NCBI GenBank assembly: GCA_963830385.1
Contig: CAWHMD010000005.1
Coordinates: forward strand, 1,736,001 to 1,800,000
DNA from: Bog-532 sp963830385
GTDB taxonomy: Bacteria; Actinomycetota; Actinomycetes; Streptosporangiales; Streptosporangiaceae
Length of the DNA stretch: 64,000 nt
Direction: 5' to 3'
Each line of letters opens with the position of its first letter. Position 1 is the stretch's first letter. The notes under the pieces were generated by a model. It did no database searches, was not told the DNA's origin, and saw only the letters and a list, made by a program, of their open reading frames with translations. Positions 1-9,003 of the stretch are shown here, piece after piece. The position numbers and the translations under genes were made by a program.

Positions 1-104
1 ATGATCTCGGCCGCGCCGGGCGAGAACGAGCCCGGGTCGATGACGATCGACGTGCCGTCCTTCTCCACCACCACGCAGGCGTGCTCGTGCTTGGTCAGCT
101 TCAC
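1..104 (-). CDS. MBL-fold metallo-hydrolase (N-terminal part only)
   Basis: Only the first 34 codons lie in the window; the gene runs off the left edge. A GTG start at 104 is preceded by a strong AGGAGGAAG ribosome site (112-120). The visible protein reads MKLTKHEHACVVVEKDG and then SIVIDPGSF, the usual N-terminal beta strands of UlaG-like metallo-beta-lactamase-fold proteins in actinobacteria. The metal-binding HxHxDH motif would lie further downstream and cannot be seen, so substrate and activity are unknown. The gene follows the alpha/beta hydrolase on the same strand with an 81-bp gap, so co-transcription is possible. Confidence 0.6.
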   Translation of the reverse strand, partial: MKLTKHEHACVVVEKDGTSIVIDPGSFSPGAAEI

Positions 105-185
105 GGCTCAGCTTCCTCCTGTAAGCGTCGACTGAGCGTCAACGTTCGTATCGCTATTGGAGATTACGGCCGGCGGTGACCGGGG

Positions 186-1145
186 TTACGACCGGCACTG
201 GCTGATCATGTCGCGCATGGCCTTGACCACGGCTTCTGGTTCATCCAGGTGAACGTTGTGCCCGGCGTGGTCGGCGTAGACGTGCTGGCTGGCGGTCGAC
301 AGGGCCGCCAGCTCGTCCTGGAGCTGCGGCCAGACCGCCAGGATGGATGAGGCGCTGGTGAGCACGGTCAGCGGCAGTGAGCCCAGGTCGGGCGGCTGGT
401 TCCGGTGCCGGGCGGCCAGCAGTACCTCCGCCACCGTCGTGCGCCGGGACTGGGTGGACAGGCTGATCGCGCGGGCCGCGTCCGCGTACTCCGGGGGCGC
501 ATCCTCTGCGACGCTGGCCTCCAGGTCCGGGGTCAGCCCGAGCGCGGCGGCGACCCGGCGGGCGCCGAGCACGCGCGCCTGGCGGCGGAGCGCGAACTGG
601 AGGTTCGCGCCGGTCCCCTGCCGCCAGGGCAGCCGCTCGGCCTGGTCGTCGTGGCTGGAGTCGACCAGCACCAGCCCGCACACCTGTTTCGGGTAGTCGG
701 CCGCGAACCGGCGGGCCACCACGCCGCCGAGGGAATGCCCGGCCATGATGTAGGGCGGCTCGACGCCGGACGCTTCCAGCAGCGCGTACAGGTCGGCCGT
801 CATCGCCGCGATCGTCAGCCGCCCTCGCGGCGGCGGGTCGCTCCAGCCGACGCCGGCCCGGTCGTAGACGATGACCTGGGTGTCGTGCTGCAGCTCGCGC
901 ACGATGTGCAGCCACTCCAGGATGTTGCCGTTCAGCGCGGGCACGATGACCACCGGCGGCGTGCCCGCACCGGCCTCGTACAGGTGCAGGCGGCGTTCAC
1001 CGTCCACCGGTACCAGCCGCCCGGGCGCCGGGAACCGGCGGCGGTCCCGAGCGTCGCCGACCCGTTGGTAGAAGGAGCTGCCGGCACCGGCGGCGGCAGC
1101 GACCAGCAGGGCGCGAATGAGCAGCTGCTTACCCTGAGCCACCAC
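186..1145 (-). CDS. alpha/beta hydrolase with N-terminal membrane anchor
   Basis: A 319-aa protein. A hydrophobic stretch near residues 8-22 suggests a signal anchor or export signal. It is followed by an alpha/beta hydrolase fold with an oxyanion region (VIVPALNGN), the nucleophile elbow GHSLGG near residue 138, an acidic segment LVDSSHDD and a C-terminal catalytic histidine in DHAGHNVHLDEP. The triad is therefore complete and the enzyme is probably an active esterase or lipase-like hydrolase. The substrate cannot be predicted. The GTG at 1145 is the longest start and has only a weak ribosome site. The gene is divergent from the sugar-transport operon and does not look functionally linked to it. 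Confidence 0.75.
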   Translation of the reverse strand: MVAQGKQLLIRALLVAAAAGAGSSFYQRVGDARDRRRFPAPGRLVPVDGERRLHLYEAGAGTPPVVIVPALNGNILEWLHIVRELQHDTQVIVYDRAGVGWSDPPPRGRLTIAAMTADLYALLEASGVEPPYIMAGHSLGGVVARRFAADYPKQVCGLVLVDSSHDDQAERLPWRQGTGANLQFALRRQARVLGARRVAAALGLTPDLEASVAEDAPPEYADAARAISLSTQSRRTTVAEVLLAARHRNQPPDLGSLPLTVLTSASSILAVWPQLQDELAALSTASQHVYADHAGHNVHLDEPEAVVKAMRDMISQCRS

Positions 1146-1272
1146 CTGGACATTACCGGAACAAAGGCCGAATCCATATGGGCTGACGCGGGCGGCCTCG
1201 TGGGCCGAGGCGCGCTGCCTCGCGAGTTTTGGCCGCCCTATTGACAGCAGATCGCCACTCAGAAATCATGCA

Positions 1273-1284
1273 GTAATCGATTAC
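1273..1284 (+). promoter_or_regulatory. LacI-type operator, copy 1 (GTAATCGATTAC)
   Basis: Perfect 12-bp palindrome with a central CG, as expected for a LacI-family regulator. The wider string ATGCAGTAATCGATTACT is identical to the copy at 11139-11150 read on the opposite strand. Each copy has the same orientation relative to the unit it precedes. It lies about 310 bp upstream of the binding-protein start, so the transcript probably has a long leader. Confidence 0.75.
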
Positions 1285-1594
1285 TTGGCTGATCGCCAGA
1301 TTGGGCAGCAAACCGCAAGCAACGGCGCGAGCGGGAGGAATCAGCAAATTCAATGCGAAGCAGCGAGCGGCTGACCGCACGCGGCACCGCGCTCGGTCGC
1401 GGGGTCGCGGCACTGGTCACTCCGACGCCGGAAACGGCGTCATCTGGGCCCGGGCGGCCGTCTCACCTGGCCGTTCCCGGCCCGCGCTCGCAGTCAGCAG
1501 CACGCCACCCGAATATCAAACTCACCGTCCCGTCGTCGCGGATGGCCGGCAAGGCCAGCGGCGGCCGGCGGTTACGCCAGGAAGGGAGCACGGC
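1285..1594 (+). other. long leader of the sugar ABC operon
   Basis: A 310-bp stretch between the operator and the start of the solute-binding protein. It stays open in the frame of the downstream gene, but the translation is Arg/Ser/Pro-rich and has no recognisable domain. I see no clear riboswitch, terminator or credible small gene. It is most likely promoter and untranslated leader. Confidence 0.4.
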
Positions 1595-2983
1595 ATGACG
1601 GACGAGGGACCGCGTACGCGCGGCAACGGAAGACCTGGACCAAGCTCGCTCGGCCAGCCGATGATCAGCCGGCGAAAGCTGCTGACGGCCGGAGCCACGG
1701 CGGCCGTGGCCGGGCCGCTGCTGGCCGCCTGCGGCGGATCCTCCTCGGGCGGCGGCGGCTCCTCAGCGGACGACGTGCTGACGATCGGGCTGCCGGTAAC
1801 GCCGAAGGACCTGGGCCAGACCACCAAGTACCTGGCGGCGTTCGAGAAGAAGACCGGCATCCACGTCAACTCGTTCACCACCAACACCGCCACCAACACC
1901 TGGGTCTCGGTGTTCCAGGAGGTGTCCACCCGGCTGGCGGGAGGGCAGCCCATCGACAGCGCCTACATCGCCACCGAGGGCATGCTCCTGTTCGAGAAGA
2001 AGGGCGTGCTCGATCCGCTGGACAGCTACATCGCCTCGGACAAGGCCGAGATCAACAGCTTCTACGCCGACGTCAACCCGACGCTGCTGGCCAACTTCCG
2101 CCAGCTGGACACGCTCGGCGGGCACACCTACTTCATCCCGATCGGCTACAACGTCATGTCGATGTGGTACAACCGCAAGGTCTTTTCCTCGGTTGGCCTG
2201 GCTGAGCCCACGGCCGGCTGGACGTGGGACGACTTCCAGAAGGCGGCCGCCAAGATCACCAATGGATCGAGCCGGCTGGGCTTCGCGATCGGGGCTCCAG
2301 CTCCGGGGCCGTTCACCGACGTCTATCCCTGGGTGCTGACCAACGGCGGCGGCATTCTCAACGCCAACCAGACCGCGGCCACAGCGGACAGCCCGGCCAA
2401 CATCGAGGCGGCCACGTTCGTCCGCGGGCTGGTCAGCAAGAAGTACACCAACCAGCCCGGCGGTACCTACAACGCGTTCAATTCGGCGGCCGCGGGCGAC
2501 CTGGGGATGTTCGGCGCTGGCATCTGGCCCAACACCCAGATCCCGCTGTCCCAGGCCGACATCAACAAGCAGTTCGCGATCGTGCCCTGGCCGCAGCAGG
2601 CCAAGGCGGGCACGCCGGTCGGGGTGGGTGGCTTCCCGATGTTCAAGCAGACCAAGAACAAGAAGGCGCTGTGGGAGTTCATCAAGTACTCGGTGTCGGA
2701 GGAGTTCCAGCAGGGACCGGTGGTCAACTTCGGCGGTGACATGCCGATCCGCCAGTCGGTGGCCCGCAGCCAGTCGTTCCTGAAGAACTTCCCGCCCGGG
2801 ACCGAGAACTTCAGCAACGAGCTGTCCAACTCCACCATGATCGTCGGCGTGCCCAACGGCAGCGCGGTGGAGAGCGAGATCAGCACGGTCTGGGAGCAGA
2901 TCCTCACCGGTGCGGTCTCGCCCAGCGCCGGGATGAAGTCCATGCAGACCAATGTGTCCTCGCTCATGACGCAGCAGGTCTGA
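1595..2983 (+). CDS. extracellular sugar-binding lipoprotein of ABC importer
   Basis: A 462-aa protein with the layout of family-1 (MalE-like) solute-binding proteins. The N-terminus has a twin-arginine-like SRRKLL and a lipobox LLAAC with the lipidated cysteine at about residue 46, followed by a Gly/Ser-rich tether. The mature part has the expected pattern (AAFEKKTGIHV near the start, FIPIGYNVMSMWYNRKVF in the middle, WEFIKY late). ATG 1595 was chosen because a GGAAGGGA ribosome site precedes it; ATG 1661 would also keep the signal peptide. It starts an operon with two permeases. No ATPase gene is adjacent, so a shared MsiK-type ATPase encoded elsewhere is likely. Confidence 0.9.
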   Translation: MTDEGPRTRGNGRPGPSSLGQPMISRRKLLTAGATAAVAGPLLAACGGSSSGGGGSSADDVLTIGLPVTPKDLGQTTKYLAAFEKKTGIHVNSFTTNTATNTWVSVFQEVSTRLAGGQPIDSAYIATEGMLLFEKKGVLDPLDSYIASDKAEINSFYADVNPTLLANFRQLDTLGGHTYFIPIGYNVMSMWYNRKVFSSVGLAEPTAGWTWDDFQKAAAKITNGSSRLGFAIGAPAPGPFTDVYPWVLTNGGGILNANQTAATADSPANIEAATFVRGLVSKKYTNQPGGTYNAFNSAAAGDLGMFGAGIWPNTQIPLSQADINKQFAIVPWPQQAKAGTPVGVGGFPMFKQTKNKKALWEFIKYSVSEEFQQGPVVNFGGDMPIRQSVARSQSFLKNFPPGTENFSNELSNSTMIVGVPNGSAVESEISTVWEQILTGAVSPSAGMKSMQTNVSSLMTQQV

Positions 2984-2987
2984 CCCG

Positions 2988-3977
2988 GTGGCGCAGGTGT
3001 CCGAGGCGTCCGGGACGGCCACGAGCACCGCCGGCCGCCGCGCGAGAGGCGCGGCGGCCGGCTCGCCCCGCGTGCCCCGACGGCGACGGCGAGGTATCGG
3101 GCGGCGGCAGCCGCTGGCCGCCTACCTGCTGCTCAGCCCGGCCCTGACGCTGTACATCGCGTTCATCGGGATCCCGCTGGTGGGGATCGTGCTGATCTCG
3201 TTCGTGCAGTGGGACCTGATCTCCGCGCCGCACTTCGTCGGGCTGAGCAACTACCGGGCGGTAGGCCACGACAACCAGCTCGGGACGACCCTGTCCAACT
3301 CGTTCTTCTTCTCGATCATGACCACCGCGGTGCACGTCGTGCTGGGGATGGCGCTGGCGATCGCGGTCACCGCCGTGCGGTCGCGGGCGGTGCGGTTCTG
3401 GGCCCGGACGGCCATCGTGACGCCGTTCCTGATGTCGGCGGGCGTGGTCGCGCTGATGTGGTCGTACATCATGGCCGACACCACCGGGCCGCTGAACTAC
3501 TACCTGCGCAAGATCGGGCTGCACCCGCCGAACTGGCTGGCCTCGGGCACCTGGTCGCTGCCGTCGCTGGTCATCATCGACGTCTGGGCCACGCTCGGGT
3601 TCACGTTCATCATCTTCCTGGTCGGCCTGCAGTCGATCCCGAGCGAGCTGTACGAGGCGGCATCGATCGACGGGGCCGGGGCGTGGACCCGGTTCCGCCG
3701 CATCACGCTGCCGATGCTGTCCCCGGCCACGTTCATCGCCGCGGCGACCGGATTCATCGGGGCGTTCGAGATCTTCACCTGGCCGCTGATCGACACCAAC
3801 GGCGGACCGGGGGTGGCGACCCAGACGGTCCTGCTCTACATCTACCGGGCGGCCTTCCAGAACTACCAGTTCGGCTACACGGCGGTGGTGTCGCTGATCA
3901 ACGTGGCCATCCTCGTCAGCTTCGTGGTCGTGATGGGCCTGCTGGCGCGGCGCTGGGTCCACTACGAGCGGGTCTAG
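2988..3977 (+). CDS. sugar ABC transporter permease (MalF type)
   Basis: A 329-aa integral membrane protein with about six hydrophobic segments. The cytoplasmic EAA loop that contacts the ATPase is visible (LYEAASIDGAGAWTRFRRITLPML, first twenty residues typical of the family). A basic Arg-rich N-terminus precedes the first membrane span, and the periplasmic loop after it is typical of MalF-like permeases. The GTG start lies 4 bp after the binding-protein stop, so translation is probably coupled. It forms the channel heterodimer with the next gene. Confidence 0.92.
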   Translation: MAQVSEASGTATSTAGRRARGAAAGSPRVPRRRRRGIGRRQPLAAYLLLSPALTLYIAFIGIPLVGIVLISFVQWDLISAPHFVGLSNYRAVGHDNQLGTTLSNSFFFSIMTTAVHVVLGMALAIAVTAVRSRAVRFWARTAIVTPFLMSAGVVALMWSYIMADTTGPLNYYLRKIGLHPPNWLASGTWSLPSLVIIDVWATLGFTFIIFLVGLQSIPSELYEAASIDGAGAWTRFRRITLPMLSPATFIAAATGFIGAFEIFTWPLIDTNGGPGVATQTVLLYIYRAAFQNYQFGYTAVVSLINVAILVSFVVVMGLLARRWVHYERV

Positions 3978-3989
3978 GAGGCCAGCGAC

Positions 3990-4859
3990 ATGAGCCAGTC
4001 TCAAGCCCTTCGCACGGTCGTGGGCCCGCGGCGGCGGCGCTTCGAGCCGTCGCAGTGGATCTTGTCCGCGGTCCTCATCATCGTCGGGGCCGCGTTCCTG
4101 GTCCCAGTGCTATGGGTGGTGCTGCAGTCGTTCGAGACGCCGAACGAACAGGCTTCGGTGGGCCCGATCTGGATCCCGGCCCAGGTCACGCTGCACAGCT
4201 ACCAGACCCTGTTCAGCTCGGCCCCGTTCGGCTGGAACCTGCTCAACTCGGTCGTGGTCACGGCGGCGGTGGTGATCGGGGCGGCTGCCGTCAGCGTGCT
4301 GGCGGCCTACGTGTTCGCCCGGATCGAATTTCGCGGCCGCGAGGTCCTGTTCACTCTGTTCCTGGCCGCGCTGACGCTGCCGAGCCAGGTGTCGGCGGTG
4401 CCCAGCTTCGTGGTGATCAAGTACCTGCACCTGCTGAACAACCAGCTGTCCCTGATCATCCCGGCGCTGATCCAGGTGGTCGGGGTGTTCCTGCTGCGGC
4501 AGCACTTCCGCACGATCCCCACCGACCTGGACGACGCCGCCCGGATCGACGGGGCCGGGCACCTGACCATCATCCGCCGGATCATGGTGCCGCTGTCCTG
4601 GCCCGCGATCTCGGCGGTGATGGTCATCACAGGGCAGTACATCTGGAACGACTTCTTCTGGCCCAACCTGTTCATCAACAGCACCAACCGGATGACCGCC
4701 CCGCTGGCTCTGTACAACCTCGAATCGACGGCGGGCGGCGGCCCGATCGGGGCCGTGTTCGCGGGCCTGTCGGTGCTGTGCGTGCCCTGTGTGATCGGGT
4801 TCATCTTCCTGCAGCGCCGCCTGATGGAGGGCATCGGCTACCGCGGCATCTCTCGCTAA
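3990..4859 (+). CDS. carbohydrate ABC transporter permease (MalG type)
   Basis: A 289-aa membrane protein with six predicted spans. The EAA loop reads LDDAARIDGAGHLTIIRRIM, and the C-terminus ends in LQRRLMEGIGYRGI, the signature end of MalG-like permeases (family usually ends xxGLTAGAVKG or similar). An AGGAGG ribosome site overlaps the stop of the preceding permease and leads to ATG 3990. With the two upstream genes it makes a full importer except for the ATPase. Confidence 0.92.
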   Translation: MSQSQALRTVVGPRRRRFEPSQWILSAVLIIVGAAFLVPVLWVVLQSFETPNEQASVGPIWIPAQVTLHSYQTLFSSAPFGWNLLNSVVVTAAVVIGAAAVSVLAAYVFARIEFRGREVLFTLFLAALTLPSQVSAVPSFVVIKYLHLLNNQLSLIIPALIQVVGVFLLRQHFRTIPTDLDDAARIDGAGHLTIIRRIMVPLSWPAISAVMVITGQYIWNDFFWPNLFINSTNRMTAPLALYNLESTAGGGPIGAVFAGLSVLCVPCVIGFIFLQRRLMEGIGYRGISR

Positions 4860-4880
4860 AACGAACCCACTGAGACCAAT

Positions 4881-7508
4881 GTGACCAATGAGGTTTATGT
4901 GATGCAAGTGGCTGGAGAGGCGGGACGGATGGAGCAGGCCGGAGTGGGACGGGTGGGCCAAGTGGGCCGGATGGGCCAGGCTGAGTCGTGGCCGGTGGCC
5001 CGGAGCTACACGGGGGCCGACCTGAACCGGATCAGTTTGCCGCTGGGTGGCATAGGTACCGGGACGGTGGGATTCGGCGGACGCGGGCAGTTCCGGGACT
5101 GGGAACTGGAAAATCATCCGTCCAAGGGCCTGATCTCGGCCCTGACCTTTTTCGCCTGCCGGGTGGCCGGGTCCGATACGCCAGCCCAGGCGCGCATCTG
5201 CGAGGGCGCCCTGTTCGACGAGGAGGTGGAGGGCTGGCAGGGGTCACCGGCGCCGCTGGCCGGGCTGCCCCGGTTCGGCCGGTGCGAGTTCCAGGCCGGT
5301 TACCCGTTCGGCCGGGTGGTGCTGTCCGACCCGGACTTCCCGGTCGAGGTCAGCGTGACCGCGTTCAGCCCGCTGGTGCCGGGCGACGCCGAGGCCAGCG
5401 GGCTGCCGCTGGCCGCGTTCCGTATCACCCTCACCTCGCGGGCCGATGAACCCCTCGACGCCGACGTGATGTTCTCGGCCGAGACCATGCCCGGCCACAC
5501 GCCGCGGGCCGCGGGCCAGCCCAGCCGGCCCGACGTCGCCCCCCGGTCGGCCCCCGGCCTGGCCGGGGTGCTGCTGTCCGATCAGGCCATGGACGCCGGG
5601 CACGAGGAGTGGGGCACGATCGCGGCCGCCGCGCTGGGCGAGGACAGCTGGACCGGCCCGGTCTGGGGCATGGGCAAGTGGAACCAGGGCCTGTTCGCGA
5701 TGTGGGAGGGCTTCCTGGCCACCGGCAAGCCCGCCCTGGGGACGTTCGGGCTGGGCAGCGTCGGGCCGTCGGTGGACGCGGCCGTGGCCGGGACGGTCGG
5801 GGCCCGCCGGGTGCTGCCGCCCGGCGGCCGGGCCGAGGTGACGTTCCTGCTGAGCTGGCACTTCCCCAACCGGCGGTCCTGGCGGTGGGGGCCATCGGGC
5901 CCGGGCGGCGTGGCCGGTGAGGAGATCGTCGGCAACCACTACACCACGCTGGCCACCGACGCCTGGGACGTGCTGGCCCGGTCGGCGCCGCGGCTGGCCG
6001 AGCTGGAGGCGGCCAGCCAGCGGTTCGTGTCCGCGTTCTGGTCCAGCGACCTGAGCCCCACCGTCAAGGAAGCGGCGCTGTTCAACCTGAGCACGCTGCG
6101 CAGCCAGACCTACTTCCGCACCGCCGACGGGCACCCGTTCGGCTGGGAGGGCTGCCTCGACGACGCCGGCTCCTGCCTGGGCTCCTGCACCCACGTGTGG
6201 AACTACGACCTGGCCACCGGCTACCTGTTCGGCGGGCTGGCCCGGCAGATGCGGGAGCTGGAGTACCAGTACGCCACCGCCGACGACGGCGGCATGAGCT
6301 TCCGCATCCTGCTGCCGCTGGACAAGGCCACGGACTATCCGCTCACCGCGGCCGACGGGCAGTTCGGCTGCGTGGTCAAGCTGTTCCGGGAGTGGCAGCT
6401 GAGCGGGGACGACGACTGGCTGCGGAGGCTGTGGCCGGCCTGCCGGCGCTCGATCGAGTTCGCCTGGATCGAGGGTGGCTGGGACGCCGACCGGGACGGC
6501 CTGGCCGAAGGCACCCAGCACAACACGATGGACGTGGAGTACTACGGCCCGACCCCGGTCATCCAGAGCTGGTACCTGGCCGCGCTGGCGGCCGGGGCGC
6601 AGCTGGCGGAGGCGGCCGGGGACCCGGAGTTCGCCGCGACCTGCCGGTCGGTGCTGGCCAGCGGGCAGCGCCTGACCGAGGAGCGGCTGTTCAACGGGCG
6701 CTACTACGTCCAGCAGGTGATCCCGCCCGGGGACTTCAGCCAGGTCGCGCCCCGGCTGCGGTCGGACGGCATGGGCGCCCAGCAGGCCGACCAGCCGGAG
6801 TTCCAGATCGGCGACGGCTGCCTGACCGACCAGCTGCTGGGCGACATCTACGCCCAGCTGACCGGGATCGGGGCGGTGTTCGACGCCGGCCACGCGCGGA
6901 CCACGCTGGACACCATCCATGAGCTGAACTACGTGCCCGACTTCGGGGCCTGGACCAACTACATGCGCACCTACGCGGTGCACGGCGAGCGCGGGCACAT
7001 CGTCATGTCGTACCCGGACGGGCTGCCCGAGCACCCGATGCCGTACTGGCCGGAGGTGTGGACCGGCCTGGAATACGTCTACGCGATCGGCCTGGTCCAG
7101 CAGGGCCAGACCGGGCTGGCCGAGGACGTGGTGGCGGCGGCCCGGGAACGGTTCAGCGGGCGCCGCCGCAACCCGTTCGACGAGGCCGAGTGCGGCCACC
7201 ACTACGCCCGGGCGATGGCCAGCTGGGGCCTGGTGGTCGCGCTGACCGGGTTCCGGTACGACGGCCGGCAGGGGCTGATGACGTTCGCCGAGGCCACCCG
7301 GCCCACCCGCTGGTTCTGGTCGACCGGGTCGGCCTGGGGGACGGTGCAGCAGTCGCCGGGTAGCCCGGACGGCAACCGGGTCGAGCTGGAGGTGCTGTCC
7401 GGCTCGGTCCGGGTCGAGCGGCTGATGGCCGGGGCGCAGGCGTTCCGCCCCAAGGGCGGCCCGGTGCTGGAGGCCGGCTCGGTCGCGCTGCTCGAACCGG
7501 CCGGCTGA
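4881..7508 (+). CDS. GH116 (GBA2-like, DUF608) glycoside hydrolase
   Basis: An 875-aa protein with the two GH116 parts: a beta-sandwich N-terminal domain opening with LPLGGIGTGTVGFGG (about residues 53-67) and an (alpha/alpha)6 catalytic domain from about residue 390. Conserved blocks include SCTHVWNYDLATGYLF (435-450) and GTQHNTMDVEYYG (544-556). By spacing with the archaeal enzyme SSO1353, Glu423 is the probable nucleophile and Asp551 the acid/base; this is inference. Known members cleave beta-glucosides, beta-xylosides or GlcNAc-glycosides. There is no signal peptide, so it should act on imported oligosaccharides. The start is uncertain: GTG 4881, ATG 4902 and ATG 4929 are all in frame, and the Gly/Val/Arg-rich residues 10-33 look non-conserved. 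Confidence 0.88.
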   Translation: MTNEVYVMQVAGEAGRMEQAGVGRVGQVGRMGQAESWPVARSYTGADLNRISLPLGGIGTGTVGFGGRGQFRDWELENHPSKGLISALTFFACRVAGSDTPAQARICEGALFDEEVEGWQGSPAPLAGLPRFGRCEFQAGYPFGRVVLSDPDFPVEVSVTAFSPLVPGDAEASGLPLAAFRITLTSRADEPLDADVMFSAETMPGHTPRAAGQPSRPDVAPRSAPGLAGVLLSDQAMDAGHEEWGTIAAAALGEDSWTGPVWGMGKWNQGLFAMWEGFLATGKPALGTFGLGSVGPSVDAAVAGTVGARRVLPPGGRAEVTFLLSWHFPNRRSWRWGPSGPGGVAGEEIVGNHYTTLATDAWDVLARSAPRLAELEAASQRFVSAFWSSDLSPTVKEAALFNLSTLRSQTYFRTADGHPFGWEGCLDDAGSCLGSCTHVWNYDLATGYLFGGLARQMRELEYQYATADDGGMSFRILLPLDKATDYPLTAADGQFGCVVKLFREWQLSGDDDWLRRLWPACRRSIEFAWIEGGWDADRDGLAEGTQHNTMDVEYYGPTPVIQSWYLAALAAGAQLAEAAGDPEFAATCRSVLASGQRLTEERLFNGRYYVQQVIPPGDFSQVAPRLRSDGMGAQQADQPEFQIGDGCLTDQLLGDIYAQLTGIGAVFDAGHARTTLDTIHELNYVPDFGAWTNYMRTYAVHGERGHIVMSYPDGLPEHPMPYWPEVWTGLEYVYAIGLVQQGQTGLAEDVVAAARERFSGRRRNPFDEAECGHHYARAMASWGLVVALTGFRYDGRQGLMTFAEATRPTRWFWSTGSAWGTVQQSPGSPDGNRVELEVLSGSVRVERLMAGAQAFRPKGGPVLEAGSVALLEPAG

Positions 7509-7511
7509 AGC

Positions 7512-7554
7512 AACGTCCCGCCCCCGGGATCACTCCCGGAGGCGGGACGTTTTC
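7512..7554. terminator. bidirectional hairpin terminator
   Basis: AACGTCCCGCC (7512-7522) pairs perfectly with GGCGGGACGTT (7541-7551). An inner CCGGGA/TCCCGG stem and a T run follow. It sits exactly between the convergent GH116 and isomerase-like genes, 3 bp after one stop and just before the other, so it can end both transcripts. Confidence 0.85.
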
Positions 7555-7564
7555 CGTATTTGAA

Positions 7565-8980
7565 CTAAAGGGCTCCGATGACGTCGACGTCGACGTCCAG
7601 GTAACCGCACACCGCCTGGAGCTCGGCGGTCACGTCCCCCGGGACCGCGTGGATGTGGTTGGCGCTGAACCGGGTGAGGAACTCCCCGGCGCTGGCGTTG
7701 AACCGGGCGAACGCGTGCGGCCACTCGAACGTGGACTGGCGGGCGAGCCGGTCGGCGGTGGCCGGGTCGAACTCGCGGAACTCGCCGCGCAGCAGGTGCA
7801 TGCGGTAGCGGCCGGACTTGCGGGTCAGCCGGGCGAACGTCATCTCGCCGGGGGCCGCGATGTGCTGGACCGAGGCGCCGCCGGCCGGGAAGTACAGCAC
7901 CTCCGGGTACAGGTGCACGCGGGCCAGGTTCTCGGCCGGGTCGTCGCTGCGGCCGGCGAACCAGGTCGCGTGCTGCCCGGAGTTGCACAGGTCCCAGACG
8001 TCGAACTCGGCCTCGTAGTGCCGAACGTCGGCGAACAGCACCGGCGTCCCGGTCAGGCCCTTCATGATCTGCATGGTCAGTGCCGCGTCCATGTCGGACT
8101 CGGTCGAGCAGACCAGGGTCTCCTTGGGGCCGTCCCAGTCGTAGGGGTCGTTGAGGAAGGCCTCGGCCACATCCATCGTGCACCAGTTGTTGGTCATCTC
8201 GGGCTGGCCCTTGATGCCGCAGAAGTCCAGGTGCCACTCGGCGGCCAGCTCGCGGACCGCGTAGTACACCCCGATCTGCCGTTCCAGCAGGTCCGGGGTG
8301 AGCTTGGCCCCGTCGTAGTGGACCCCGGCCGCGTGCTTCTCCAGCCACAGCCGGGCCGCCTTGGTGATCGCCGGGTCGACCGCCGAACCCCGGCGGACCA
8401 GCTCGTACTGGTCGATGTCCTCGATGTCGATGCCGAACTGGGCCATCCACTGATCGGTGTTGGCGACCGTGGTGTACATGCCCATGGGCCGGCCGCCGAT
8501 CCGGCCGAACGTGGTACCCCGCAGGCCTTGCGCGACCCCGGCCGCCCGGGCCAGCTGGCTCAGCCGGCCTGCCACGGCCGGATCGGCCGGGTCGCCCCAG
8601 ACGCGGCTGTGCGGCCGGCCGATCTGGTCCAGGCCACCGCCCGCAGCCAGCATGCCGACCATCCCCGGGTAGACCGGGTCGATGTTCGAGAACAGCGCCA
8701 GCGGACCGCCGACCTGGTCGGCGAACAGCATCGAGAAGTGCGGGAACGCCCACACCGGGTAGTTGATCAGCGTCAGGTCGGGCCGGGCGGCGGCCAGTTC
8801 GCGGCCGAGCCGGACCGCGTCGGTGTTCGAGCTCAGGTCGCCGTCGCCGGTGATCACCTCGTGGCCCTGCTCGCGCAGCGTGGCCACCAGCCGGGCCTGC
8901 ACCTCCAGCCCGAACGGGCCGACCTCCTCGTGGACGAAATCACGGCCGTCGGACGCGGTGGCGATGGCGATGCGTGCCAT
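7565..8980 (-). CDS. L-fucose/L-arabinose isomerase-family protein
   Basis: A 471-aa protein resembling the fucose/arabinose isomerase superfamily, which interconverts aldoses and ketoses with a divalent metal. The three metal ligands of E. coli FucI appear conserved: Glu294 (CSTESDMDAAL), Asp318 (FADVRHY), with the same 24-residue spacing as FucI E337/D361, and a late His in SANHIHAVPGD. ATG 8980 is preceded by GGAAGGAAGG; the upstream extension to 9025 lacks support. It is the last gene of the leftward unit GH172-LacI-isomerase, which fits a role in processing the sugar released by the glycosidases. Confidence 0.8.
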   Translation of the reverse strand: MARIAIATASDGRDFVHEEVGPFGLEVQARLVATLREQGHEVITGDGDLSSNTDAVRLGRELAAARPDLTLINYPVWAFPHFSMLFADQVGGPLALFSNIDPVYPGMVGMLAAGGGLDQIGRPHSRVWGDPADPAVAGRLSQLARAAGVAQGLRGTTFGRIGGRPMGMYTTVANTDQWMAQFGIDIEDIDQYELVRRGSAVDPAITKAARLWLEKHAAGVHYDGAKLTPDLLERQIGVYYAVRELAAEWHLDFCGIKGQPEMTNNWCTMDVAEAFLNDPYDWDGPKETLVCSTESDMDAALTMQIMKGLTGTPVLFADVRHYEAEFDVWDLCNSGQHATWFAGRSDDPAENLARVHLYPEVLYFPAGGASVQHIAAPGEMTFARLTRKSGRYRMHLLRGEFREFDPATADRLARQSTFEWPHAFARFNASAGEFLTRFSANHIHAVPGDVTAELQAVCGYLDVDVDVIGAL

Positions 8981-9003
8981 GAGGAGCCTTCCTTCCGGGG
9001 GAG

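Noticed and set aside
405..1244. 279-codon plus-strand frame opposite the alpha/beta hydrolase
   Set aside because: Antisense shadow of a real gene, typical for high-GC DNA; no ribosome site and no domain.
1353..1598. 81-codon frame in the ABC-operon leader that overlaps the next start as ATGA
   Set aside because: The purine-rich GGGAGG is 16 bp from its ATG, and the translation is Arg/Ser/Pro-rich without any domain; it looks like non-coding GC-rich sequence.
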